In this document: positions 32,796 through 44,090 of the stretch, one piece after another
Position numbering within the stretch: the stretch's first letter is position 1
How the letters are laid out: every line of letters starts with the position of its first letter
Source of the DNA: Ananas comosus
Lineage: Eukaryota > Streptophyta > Magnoliopsida > Poales > Bromeliaceae
NCBI RefSeq assembly: GCF_001540865.1
Contig: NC_033638.1
Coordinates: 955,140 to 1,019,139, forward strand
DNA length: 64,000 nucleotides
Direction of reading: 5' to 3'
Program-made: the position numbers and the translations under genes
The notes under the pieces: model-generated
Database searches by the model: none
The model's input: only the letters and a program-made list of their open reading frames with translations
Told to the model about the DNA's origin: nothing

Positions 32796-35660
32796 TTGAC
32801 ATAGTTTTAATACAATAAAGATAAGGTTGTTACTGTTCTAAAAGGACAAAGACTTGAGACGTTGTTAATACATTTAGCTGATCTAAAAAATTAGAAATTC
32901 GAGTCTATGTTAATGCATTTATTCAGTGGAGAGTTTGAGTTCCCAACTTATTTAAAGGGTTAATTGCATACAACACCCTCTAAACATAGCGAATTGCAAA
33001 TATATTCCTACAAAATTCAACTTTTTTATATTATCTCTACGAAAATTTTAATATTTTCAAATATACCCCTGCCGTTACGGTCCATTAGAAACATTTAGTT
33101 AACAATCGGTAAAATACTTAAGCATGGTCAGTCAGTGAGGTAAATTAACATTTTTATCCCTCTCATATTATATCTTCTTCTCTCAATCAAAACTTCAGCA
33201 ATGAGAACTCTTCTTCTTCTTCCTTTTCCTCTTTCTCGCTCTCCTTCATACTAGTTTCGAATCCGTAACTAAAATTTCTCTATCCCCATTCATTCAAGAC
33301 GCGTGTTGCTTCGTCCGCATCGAATGCGTGTTGCTTTCTATTCAATTTCCTCAATAATTTTTTTCTTATTTTGCTGAGGAAAAAGCCTTAAGAAAAAAGA
33401 GTGAGAGAAAAGGTTGACAATGGTGCATTAGGTTGGATTTTAAAAAGGAAGAAAATGCCCATTAAATTTTCTATTTTTTTTTGGGAGGTGGGGGCATTTC
33501 TGTACAATTATAGCAATTGGGGCTTTTGGAGAGACATATTTGTGATGACAAATTTGACATATCACTTATCTCTTGTTAAAAATTAGACAATTCTCTAACG
33601 GTAACAAAGAGAGGGACAAATATGAATAATACTGGACTTTTGCAAGGATAACATAAAAAAGTTGAACTTTATAGAAATATATTTGTAATTCGCTATATTT
33701 ACAGGATACTGTATGCAATTAACCCTTTTTTTAAAAAAAATATGCTAGCCATGTGCGTAAGGTTGTTGGAATGGATCTAGCTAAAAAGAATCTTAAAATA
33801 ATAATAATAATGTATTAATCAAATTGCATAGAAATTTTCATGCAATAAACTTCAACAGACACTTCTATTTAAAAAAAAAAAAATTTTGACCGTTGAGGAA
33901 ACATAATGATATGGACATTTAAACTAATAAGGAGTACAAATCATTTAATCTATAATTATTAGTGCGGCTAATTATTATTAATTTTTATTTTATTATTAAA
34001 AAGATCTAAGTAAATAATTGTAGAATTGAACGAGAATATTTTTACAAGCATTTTATTATTCACTTGCTTTCAACTTTTTAATTCATGATGAATATCTAAG
34101 TTACAAACTTTTTGGTACTTATACTATTATAAATTTAAGGGTCAATTGCATATAGGTCCTCGCAAATATATTGAACTGCAGATATATTTCTGTAGAGTTC
34201 AACTTTTATAAATTATTTCTACAAAAGTTTTAATATTTTCAGATATGTCCCTACCGTTAGAATCCGTTAGAAAAGTTTAGTTAATCATAGGTTAAATACT
34301 TTATCCGGATTAATTTTTGACATTTTTACCCCTCTTATATTATACTGTTATAATTTTTGGAGAGACATATTTGTGATGGCAAAATAAAAAATATAAACAG
34401 TTTTCTAACGGTAACAAATCAGATGGACATATCTAAAAATATTAGGACTTTTACAGGGATATATTTACAATTCATTATGTTTGCGGGAACCTGTATGTAA
34501 TTAACTTTAAATTTAAAAGCTAAAAATTAAAAGTAAGAGGCCGTTTGGTTTCCTCGAAAATGTATGAAAAAAAGTGGTTAGAAAATTTTTTTATAAAAAG
34601 ATTTTTGTGTTAAGTTTTTCCTTCGTTTAGTTCCAATAAAAATTAACATTTTTTGGAAAACTTATAGCTAGGTTTTATGAAAATTTAATATTTTTGTCTA
34701 AACTAGAAAAAATATTATCCATAAAATTTTTGAATTTGTTTTTCAAAAAAAGAAAGTGCTAATTTTTTATAAAATTTGAAAAGAGTATTTCAAAAAAGTC
34801 AGTTTTTCTTTAAATCAAATAGGTGAGAAACTGAAATTTAAAAAAAAAAACAAAAATATTAGTGTTTTTTATGAAATTCGAAAAGTAATATACTAAAAAG
34901 ACTAGTGTTTTTTTTTGTTTTGAAACTAAATGGGTGGAAATCTAAAAATTGAGTTTTCCATGCAAAACTTTTTTCTCATTTTTTTTTTATAGTTTTTTGA
35001 AGAACTAAATAAACTCCTCTAAAGAATAATAAATATTTTTAGAAGTAATTTAGCACAACTAAAAACTATGTTCACATCAATTAATGTTATGGAAAACTCC
35101 CCACACTCTTCAAGAAGCTAATTAATTTGCGGCGCATTTTATCTCCACCTACTAATTATTAGGAGGTGGGAATGAGAGAAATAATAATTGATGCTATATC
35201 AATTTCATATTTATGAGAATTTACTTGTAAAAATGTATCATATAACCTTATTATTAGGGACAATTATCTATAAACGCTTTAAAACTTCTGAAATATCTTA
35301 TATATTATTTTTATTTTTATTTTAAATATACCTTTCGTATATTTTTTCGATATTTAAAAAATAATCTCACTATTAGTACCCATTAAGTCATTTTGGATTA
35401 AATTTTTATCAGAATTAAAAAAAAGTCAAAGTACCTCTCTTTACTCTTAACTTAAGGGCGGATAAGAAAAGTAGATAACGGTAGAAGAGTATATTTGAAA
35501 GAATAAAATAGTAATTTTACAGAGATAACGGTTGTTCATAATAATTCTGTAACAGACTCTAACTCTATGAGTATATTTGAAAGAATTTGAAGTGTTAAAA
35601 GACTATTTTTAATATTAGCCTTCTAAGCGGGATAACAGCCACACTTTATTTTGGATTGTA
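32783..35660. repeat. 2.8-kb tandem duplication, copy 1
   Basis: Starts at AACATCTAATATTGACATAG. Shared landmarks with copy 2: TTTTCATGCAATAAACTTCA, 'ATTATTAGTGCGGCTAATTA', 'TTAATTTGCGGCGCA' and 'CTATCAATTTCATA'-type blocks, in the same order. This copy has a family A MITE at 34140-34510 that copy 2 lacks at that place. Both end in a family B MITE. No gene in either. Confidence 0.7.
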
Positions 35661-35964
35661 GAAAAAAACATCTAATGTTGACATATTTTTAACACGACAA
35701 GCTAGCCTTATGATTGTTTTTTTTGTTGCTGATGTGAAAAAGATCAGAGATTCGAGACTCTGTTATGTCTTTATTTAGTGAAGTGTTTTAGTTCCTGACT
35801 TTAATTTCATATAGGTCTTTGAAAAGATATCAAATAGAAAATATATTTCTATAAAACTTAAGTTATCAGATTTATTCCTTCAAAATTCTCTGGTTTGCAA
35901 ATATATCTGTAACGACTCAGCACACTAGTAATAATAACTGGGCTTAAGCATTTTGGGCCGGTTG

Positions 35965-36107
35965 TTACAGATTTTTGACAGTGCGACTAAACTCTCTGTT
36001 GATAATGTTTATGTGTGTAATTTAATTACATAAGCACTCGTCAAGTTTCAGGAGAAACTGAGCTAAAATGGAGAAGATACGCGATTTTCAGTTTTCACTT
36101 AAGTGAA
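35965..36107 (+). mobile_element. LTR family 1 fragment
   Basis: Matches the first 140 bases of the LTR at 5845 (TTTTTGACAGTG.., 'CACTCGTCAAGTTTCAGGAG', TTTTCACTTAAGTGAA). It stops exactly at an N (36108), so the junction may be an assembly artefact. Confidence 0.6.
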
Positions 36108-36108
36108 N

Positions 36109-36281
36109 TCCTACTGTTTGATTCAATATTAATTTTTTTAACAATGAATGCATAAAATAACTATTTTATCCTTATAAATTTGTCTTATATATATATATAT
36201 ATATTCCTACTGTTTGATTCAATATTAATTTTTTTAACAATGAATGCATAAAATAACTATTTTATCCTTATAAATTTGTCT
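36109..36281. repeat. 76-base direct duplication around (TA)n
   Basis: The block starting TCCTACTGTTTGATTCAATA occurs at 36109 and again at 36205, identical by eye, with TATATA between. The first copy begins right after an N. Confidence 0.6.
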
Positions 36282-37261
36282 CCATAAAAACTATCTTTCT
36301 TTCTCTCTCTCTCCCCGCCTTTGTCGCCACACGTGCGGTGTATCTCATTTTTGCCGCGACTGAGGGTCTCGCCTTCGGTGCCGCTGCCGCCGCCGCCGCC
36401 GTGGGTCTCGCCGTCGCCATGGATAAAAAGTAGAGGGTGAGAAAGATAACGAGACTGAATATTGGAATACAAATTATATTTATAAGGGATAAAAAAATTA
36501 TTTTATCTTTTAACTAACTGTAGTTAGCTTTTTTAACTCATGGTTATCTAAATTTTATTAACAGAAGGATATATATTTATAGGCAGAAAGACTTTTGGAG
36601 GAATAAATTTGATAACTTAAATTTTACAGAAACATATTTGCTATTTAATATCTTTATAGGGAGCTATATGCAATTATTTCTTAAATATAATACACTAGTG
36701 ACTGTGCCTAGGGGTTGTTGGAATGGAACCTACACAGGATTCTTTTTTAAACTTTTTTTTTAAGAAAATTATATATTAATCAAACTACATGAAATTTTCA
36801 TGCAATAAACTTCAACAGACACTTTTATTTTTTTTTTAAAAAAAATTTATTTTCTGATGGTTAAAGAAACATAATGATGTGGGCATTTGACCTAATAATG
36901 AGTACATATCATTTAATCTATAATTATTAGTGCGGCTAATTATTAGCATTTTTATTTTATTTTATGAATTTCATAGAAAACTTTTTTTTTTTTTTTCAGT
37001 TTTTCCTTCGTTTGGTTCTAATAAAAATTAGCTTTTTTGAGAAACTTATATTTAGATTTTTATAAGAAGCTAGTGTTTCCGTCGAAAACAATAGACAAAA
37101 TATTTTCCATAAAGTTTTTGAAATTTGTTTCGAAAAATGAAAACACAAGTTTTTCTTAAAAATCTGAAAAGAGTTGTTCAAAAAGCTGGTTTTTTTTTTT
37201 TTTTGGAATTAAACAGGCGAGAAACTAAAATTTTTTTGAAAAACGAAAATACTAGTTTTTT

Positions 37262-37676
37262 TTAGGGAAACTTCAAAACCCCCCCTGGTTTCATTCTTTT
37301 TTATTTTAACACCATGTGGTTTAAAGTGTATGAAGTTAGTACCCTGTGGTTTCGCACTTTCTCACTTTAGTACCTTGTGGTTTAAAGTGTATCAAGTTAG
37401 TATTCTGTAGTTTTATTTTTGTATCAAGTTAGCATCCTGTGGTTTTATTTTTGTATCAAGTTTCTATCCGATGGTTTTATTTTTTTCTTAATGAAATATT
37501 AAATCACAGGGTACTAAAGTGAAAAAGTGCAAAACCACAGGGTACTAAATTGATACATTTTAAACCACAGGGTACTAAAGTGAGAAAGTGCGAAACCACA
37601 AGGTACTAACTTGATACATTTAGGGTACTAAAGTAAGAAAGAGTGAAACCACAAGGGGGTTTTTGAAGTTTTCCCT
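37262..37676. mobile_element. Foldback MITE with tandem arms
   Basis: Ends AGGGAAACTTCAAAACCCCC and the inverse GGGGGTTTTTGAAGTTTTCC. Each arm holds several copies of a roughly 36-base unit around GTACCCTGTGGTTTCGCAC and 'TTTAAAGTGTATCAAGTTAG'. The arms would pair over most of the element. Confidence 0.7.
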
Positions 37677-38460
37677 TTTTTTTATATGAAATCTAAAACT
37701 AATTTTCCAAAAAGACTAGTTTTTTTAAAAAAAACTAAACGGCGGAAAACTAAAAAGTTTTTCCATGCAAAACTTTTTCTTAATTTTTTTTTCATACTTT
37801 TCGAAAAATCAAATAAACTCCTGATGAATAATAAATATTTTTAGAAGTAATTAAACACATCAATTAATGTTATGTAAAACTCCCCCCACACTCTTCAAAA
37901 AGCTAATTAATTTGCGGCGCAGTTTATCTCCACCTACTAATTATTAGGAGGTGGGCATGAGAGAAATAATAATTGATGCTCTATCAATTTCATACTTATG
38001 AAAATTTACTTGTAAAATATATCATATAACCTTATTATTGAGGATAATTACTTATAAACCCCTGGAAAGTTTTGAAATATCTTATACATTTCTATTTTTT
38101 TAAAATATACTCTTTGTTTATTTCTCCATTATTCAAAAAATAATTCTGTTGTTAATACCCATTAAGTCATCTCAAATCAAACTCAGATTAAATTTCTACC
38201 AAAGTTAAAAATAATTTAAAATATCTCTTTTGAGCAAATAAGGAAAAAATGATGATGACAAAAAGTAACTTGAAAGGGCAAAATAGTAATTTTATAAAGA
38301 TAACGGTTATTCCTAACAATTCTACAATAGAATCTAACTCTATGAATATATTTAAAAGAATCTGAAATATTAAAATAATATTTTTAATATTAATCTTCTA
38401 AGCGGGGTAAAAAAGAAAAGTCTAAAATTTTTCAGTAATATATAAACAATTGACCCAACT

Positions 38461-39057
38461 TATTAATAATAAAAAAATTATTTTTTTATAATAAATAAGG
38501 AAATTTTACCAATTTTATTAATTCAAAGTGGTAAATTTTACTATTTTAATCATTAATTATAAATAGTAATAAGAAATGGTAAATACTATTTTTACACTTT
38601 TTTGCAATTTCTTATTAGTAGAAAGAATAAAAATCTGCTGTTATTAGGTTACTAACAATTTATCAGAATTTTGTGTCAGAGATTATCCAACCTCCGAAAA
38701 AGTATTTAAGAGGTCAGAGATTCAAAATTCTGTAATGTTTTTTAATAAATGGGATTTACGTCTTAGGTCCGTTGAGTGGTGTTTCAGACTTTATTTAGGA
38801 TTACAGACAAAATATATTATATACGGTGAGAAAAATAATAAAAAACATTTAAATTGTTTTCGTCGATGATAATACATTACACAAGTTACACTAATTCGAT
38901 TAAGATAATACTGAAGTTCAAACACACCATTAACATATGCGGAATTTGTTAGCAAAATGTATTACTTATTGTGAAAGTTGTGGAAGTGTGCTAGAAAAAT
39001 ATTCCATCTGTCTCCTACAATGCCATTAAATTCTGAATACCAAATAAGTCTTTAATA
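38461..39057. other. AT-rich intergenic DNA
   Basis: No gene or clear repeat is seen. Confidence 0.4.
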
Positions 39058-39305
39058 TCGATAGACTTAGGTTTAGTTTGGTATTGAGGTCTATCTAACG
39101 CCATTAAATAAAATGGAGCTGAGAAAAAAAGCATATAGGGATATGCTTCTGCGCTCTCCGATGGGATCGCAGAAAACATATCGTAACTGGCTCATCGCGA
39201 TATGCAGAACGCAATATTATGTATAGAAACAAACAGGCTATTTTTCCATTGTCGTTTCTCACCGCACGTAACGTAATCTCCCCGCAATCCCAAACGAAGC
39301 CTTAG
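39058..39305. mobile_element. TIR MITE
   Basis: Ends TTAGGTTTAGTTTGGTATTG and CAATCCCAAACGAAGCCTTA are inverted. Interior has ATATGCTTCTGCG and TCGCGATATGCAG. A decayed relative lies at 56450-56690. Confidence 0.5.
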
Positions 39306-40007
39306 CAGCAAATATGCAATTTCGCTTAATTAAGTTATCTTCTTAATTTCACTTATCATCGCTCCATCCGAGGCGGGTCAGTTAGAAGCACATTTTTGAT
39401 TGATTTTTAACCGATTGGAACGGACCAAAAGAACAATAAAGTTTTCCGCCTTTCACTTCATTTCCCAATTAGATTAGGTTAGATGCGACACGACTTCCGA
39501 AAAAAAAATAGAAAAGATAAAAATATACAGAACTTTTGAATTGTCTATTTAATCTTTTAAAATTAAAATTTTAATTTTACTATCAAATCTTTCAACTTAT
39601 TTCTTATTTGAGCCTGTCGATAACATTTTGGCTTCAAATTTGAATTTACAGTTTATTGTTTGCAGATTTAATTAGTATATATTTCATGCAATTATTATAA
39701 TTATAAAATTTACTAAAATAAATAATTAACTTAAATTTTAAAATCAAAATATTATTTACCAACTAAAATCAAACAAATAAAAATTTGTACAAAAGAAAAT
39801 AAAATTTTTAAGAAAAATAAATTTTTTCTAAGACCAAATTTAGAAGCATATGAAGCTAAAGAAAATAAAATTTTTAAAAATTGAATAGCCGATTCAAAAT
39901 AAATTTATAATTCAGATAAGTTCAGTAAATTATTAAAAATTAAAAAAAAGAAAAAAAGAAAAAAGAAGAGAGAGCTGGCAAGTTGGGGTTGAAGATTTAA
40001 CAGCACA
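39306..40007. other. AT-rich intergenic DNA
   Basis: No gene is seen; ends in an A-rich tract (39940-39970). Confidence 0.4.
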
Positions 40008-40015
40008 CCCTTGGA

Positions 40016-40503
40016 TAGGGATGTCAATGGGTATGAATACCTGAAATTTATTCGAACCCGAATCCGAATAAAACGGATATATCCGATGGATATGGATATG
40101 GATTTGGATATGGATATAAAAAATAAAAACCCGACGGATATGGATTCGGATATAGATTTTGATTGTACCCGATCCGAACCCGAATCCGACCCGAACCCGA
40201 ATTTATTTTGTATTATATATAATATATATATAAAAATTTGATACTATATTTGAATTTGTATTTTAAAAATTTAAATTTAATATAATATATTTTGAAATAT
40301 TGAAAAAAAAAATAATTATTTCGGGTTCAAATTTTCGGATTCGGATTCAGGTTCGGGTTTCGAATTTTTGATCGGGTTTGGGTTTGGATATGAATTTTTA
40401 AAATCCGTCGGGTTCAGATTCGGGTTCGGGTTTCGGGTTTGGAGTCGGATTCGGATTCGGATTTTTAAAAATCCACCCCAAATCTGACCCGTTGACATCT
40501 CTA
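40016..40503. mobile_element. hAT MITE with perfect 8-bp TSD
   Basis: Starts TAGGGATGTCAATGGGT and ends ACCCGTTGACATCTCTA. CCCTTGGA lies at 40008-40015 and again at 40504-40511. The 8-bp duplication and the TAGGG ends mark hAT. The interior is repeats of the CCGAATCCGAACCC type, which give ORFs rich in PNPNP or MDMDMD that are not genes. Confidence 0.85.
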
Positions 40504-40589
40504 CCCTTGGAAGACTGGCAGCAGCGTAAACGGCGGAGCAAGTCGTGTGACCGTCGGGCATCTTCAAATCCTTTTAAGTAAAATTTAGG

Positions 40590-41400
40590 TTGATTATTAC
40601 ATATATATCCCTATAAAATTATAAAATTATATATTTGTCTCTATAAAGTTTTAGTTAGGGTAAATTTTAATTTGCCTCATTGTTAGCGATTCAAAAATTG
40701 CACCCAACAACACCTTGGTTTAGCTTATTTTCACTTTGCTACTTTATAGCTCAAAAAATTTTACTTTATCCCGTGTAATTTAGCTTATTTTTACTTTGTC
40801 ATTCTCATTCAAAACTTTTCACTTTATCATCATGTAATTTTTTTTTTTGAAAAATATTTACTTTGCCACCTTATTTTTTATGAAATTTTATGGTAAAATA
40901 AAAATTAAATCACAAGGAGTAAAGTGAAAATTTTAAACTATAGAGTGGAAAAGTAAATGGAGTTAATTACATACAGCTCCCTATAAACATATCGAATAGC
41001 AGACATATCCCTGCAAAACTCAACTTTTTATTTTTCTCCCTATAAAAATTCAGTGATATTCATATTTACCTCTATGATTTATTACCGTTAGAGCACTGTT
41101 TATTTTTTAACAGCAGATAAATAAAATAATATTTTTATCCTTATAAATATATCTCTCCAAAAGTCCCACCTGCTAGAATTATATAAAAATATCATTTCAA
41201 AAAAATATTTTACCTAATACGCTAATCAGGGCTAAGTATTTTTGCTTATAATTAACTATATTTTTAACGGATTTTAACATTGGGGGCATATTTGAAAATA
41301 TTAGGATTTTTTTACAGGAATAAAAATAAAAGGTTAAATTTTACAGGAATATATATGTTATTTGATATGTTTCTAGGAAGCTGGATGCAATTAGCCCAAA
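40590..41400. mobile_element. Two adjacent TIR MITEs (families D and A)
   Basis: 40640-40960 has arms around 'TTTAGCTTATTTTCACTTTG' as at 57975-58325 (family D). 40965-41400 has 'TACAGCTCCCTATAAACATA' and an inverse end 'GGAAGCTGGATGCAATTA' as in family A. Confidence 0.5.
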
Positions 41401-41439
41401 CAAATATGTAATTTTAAAACTTTGTAGGGATGCATATGA

Positions 41440-41702
41440 AATTAACCATCCCTCAAGGTTTTGACCTTTCTCTTTTCTCTTCTCACTCTACTCCGTGTTT
41501 GATTCATCCCCACAACACGAGAGAGAGAGAAAGAGACCTTTTCCTCTTCCTCTTCCTCTTCCTCTTCTCTTACCCTGATCTCTCCGAATCCCCACTTCTC
41601 CATTCTCGCCATTGGCGAGCTCGAGCTCGAGCTCGCTCGAGCTCAACACTGCCACTGCTGGGATTAATTTGGGCCCCCTCTTCTTCGTCGTCTTCTTCTT
41701 GG
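41440..41702 (+). promoter_or_regulatory. Promoter and 5' UTR exon of the sulfotransferase gene
   Basis: CT-rich leader (CTCTTCCTCTTCCTCTTCC) follows a GAGAGA tract at 41519. Then come GAGCTCGAGCTCGAGCTCGC repeats and a (TTC)n end at the donor GG|GTACGTG (41703). No ATG lies in its last 100 bases, so it is probably untranslated. ORFs on both strands here are compositional. Confidence 0.5.
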
Positions 41703-42089
41703 GTACGTGCGTTTCTTGAGATTCTCTCTCTTTGTTTCCTGCTTTTTTTTCTTTTTTTTTTTTTACTGTTTGATTTGATGGGGTTTGGGTGGGTTGGGGT
41801 GGGGTTTGGTTTGGTTTGGTGGAGAGATCGATGAGAAGACTGTAGCTGTGGTTGGGATTGTAATTGTTCTGGGAAGGAAGTCTGCCAACTTTTCTTTTCC
41901 TGGTTTGGCGAGTTTGGCAGTCTGGATAGATTCAAGAAAGCTAAAAGCCAAAAAAAAAAAGAGAGAGAGAGAAGGAAAGATGGGTAATGGGTTGGAGAAT
42001 GTGATGAGATAGTTGTTGTTCTTCTTGCCATTTTGAGCAGAGTTTCTCCTGCTTAAATACTCACCCACTTGGGGAAAGTTGGAATCTTG

Positions 42090-43000
42090 GTAAGATGTAG
42101 GGAGTTTTAGGAAGTGCTGTTTGACTAGAGCTATTATTACTGCTGCTGCTGCTGCTGAGAGATTTAGGCTCAGTTTGGAACTGCGGGGTGTCTAAAAGCA
42201 CATGCTTTCGTGCTTTAGAAGGAAGGACCGAGAAATGTGAATGCATTTTCAATCTGCTAGTGGTGGGAAGGCCCCAAAAACTAAATCTTAATGAGCTGTC
42301 TGGAGTTTTCTCTGTAGAACTGCTGTTTGAGTAGAGCTACTGAGATAATAATCGTCAACAGCCTCTGCTGCTGCTGCTGCTGCTGGATTTAGGCCCGGTT
42401 TGAGATTGCGGTGTCTAAAAGCACAGGCTTTCGTGCTTTAGAAGGCCCGAGAAATTTGAGAGCATATTTCACTATTCTTTCCTTCATTACTATAAAAAAG
42501 GTGTTGGGAGTTTTCTGCAAAAGTGCTGTTCGAATAGAGCTACTTAAGTAATCCCTAATTGTCTCATTTCCAATAATATCCTCAGCAGCTTCTGGTGCTG
42601 CTGTTGCTAGATTTAGGCCTAGCTTGAGATTGCGGTGTCTGAAAGCATATGTTTTCGTGCTTTAGAAGGTCTGCGAAATTTGAAAGCGTTTTCAATATTC
42701 CCTCCTCCAATACTATAAAAAGGTAGCGGGAAGGCCCAAAAACTAAATCGAATCTTGATGAGATGTCGAGAGTTTTCTACATAAGTGCTGTTTGAATAGA
42801 GCTATTTCGATAATAATCTCTAACTGGTTCTTTTCCGTTACAATGTCCTCAACAGTTTCTACTGCTGCTGCTGCTGCTGGATTTAGGTCAGTTTGAGATC
42901 ACGGTGTCTAAAAGCATATGCTTTCGTGCTTTAGAGGATTCAAGAAATTTGAAAGTGTTTTCAATATTCCCTCCATTTTCCATTACAATTGTCTCAGCAG
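42090..43000 (+). repeat. Tandem repeat of about 225-270 bases in the first intron
   Basis: Four copies. Each has a (CTG)n tract (42140, 42367, 42594, 42863), GATTTAGGCC-type and 'TTGAGATTGCGGTGTCT' phrases, and a small hairpin AAAGCACATGCTTTCGTGC (42194, 42417, 42640, 42910). Each also has 'GAAATTTGAAAGCGTTTTC'. Copies diverge by some 10-20% by eye. Confidence 0.75.
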
Positions 43001-43643
43001 CTTCCGACTGCTTCCAAACTAAAAGACTTCAAAATAGAGCTTCTACTTCTAGGCCAAGAAGCTTTTGATGTCTTTTCTTTCTTTCTTTTCATTTTTCTGC
43101 ATTAGAATGCTTTCCTTCTGCTTCTTGAATAGACAAGAAGCTGTGCCAATTAGGTGCTGGATTTAGCTTAGGTAAGAAACTACTCTTTTCTTGGAAATCC
43201 ATCCAACAGCTTCTTGCTTCTGCTAGAGGCAAATGCGTCGGGTTGGAGCTTTTGCTTTTGGAGTCTATAGGCTAAATTTAGCTTCCCCTTCTTGAGTCTA
43301 ACTATTCAAAAAGCCAAGCCAATTAAGCATTGGAGTACAGCCAACTAGAAATCAGCCTACATTTTTGTTGCAACTTTTGATGCATATTGTCTGTTTTAAA
43401 GTTTTTGGAACTTACACATATGGTAGTGCTTCTAAGTGTGTTATCTTTTAAAAGCTCCAGTTGCTCATTTCTCTGAAATTTCTCATGAGAAGAATTTACA
43501 CAATATTTCGTGATTGTAACTCCTATTTTATATGTTGTATATTATGGAATACGATACAATGATCTCTAACCTTAGTATCATCTTGCGGTGATGGAATAGT
43601 AGATTGTCTTTTCTGTTTCCTTCTTAACTTTTCCAATACAAAA

Positions 43644-43798
43644 CCGACCGTCCCTCGAGCAAATGGCAAAGGGCTTGGTGGTTGGTATCCGAGGTCCCAA
43701 GTTCGAATCCTAGTTGATTCACATTTCTAGCTAAGTTTATTTCTAAATGAAATAAACGAAGCGGGTAGCGTGCTACCTATCTCTCTCAAAAAAAATAT
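43644..43798 (+). mobile_element. tRNA-derived SINE with 17-bp TSD
   Basis: A tRNA-like head (AAATGGCAAAGGGCTTGGTG as box A region, GGTCCCAAGTTCGAATCC with box B GTTCGAATC) is followed by a body AGCTAAGTTTATTTC, AACGAAGCGGGTAGCGTGC and a tail TCTCTCAAAAAAAA. The 17 bases ACTTTTCCAATACAAAA occur before it (43627-43643) and after it (43799-43815). It is in an intron of the sulfotransferase gene. Other copies: 26497-26655, 29030-29105, 55060-55225, all reversed. Confidence 0.87.
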
Positions 43799-44090
43799 AC
43801 TTTTCCAATACAAAATTGTGCTATAATTTATTGGGATTTTTAGGAAAACTTATTTTCTTATTTGTTTTTTTATTTGATCTTCGCTATTCTAATGTAGTTT
43901 GATTTCTTACTTCACAGAATTCTTCTCGGTACTCTATAATGTATCATCTCCGCCCTGGTCATGCAATATATTGCACTTGTGAAGTCTAGACTGCTTATAT
44001 TCATGAAGATCTTAGACATTGATTTATTATTCGCAAACTGGAGAATGAGGATTTGGATAACATAGTGTCGTTCTGCAGTCATACTGGAAA

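Larger units (their letters stand above)
35663..38460. repeat. 2.8-kb tandem duplication, copy 2
   Basis: Starts AACATCTAATGTTGACATAT. It differs from copy 1 by a fragment of LTR family 1 joined to an N at 36108 and by the foldback element at 37262-37676. It ends with a family B MITE at 38035-38460. Confidence 0.7.

Noticed and set aside
36257..36472. Minus-strand ORF with THGGGGGSGTEG
   Set aside because: A (GCC)n-rich patch between MITE arms; no other exon or domain.
40011..40567. ORFs rich in MDMDMD and PNPNPN
   Set aside because: They are reading through the internal repeats of a hAT MITE.
41430..42068. Overlapping ORFs of 101-153 residues on both strands
   Set aside because: They follow CT-rich leader and T-rich intron sequence of the sulfotransferase gene and have no conserved motif.
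43660..43720. tRNA-like boxes suggesting a tRNA gene
   Set aside because: The head is followed by a shared body, A tail and a 17-bp target duplication, so it is a SINE.
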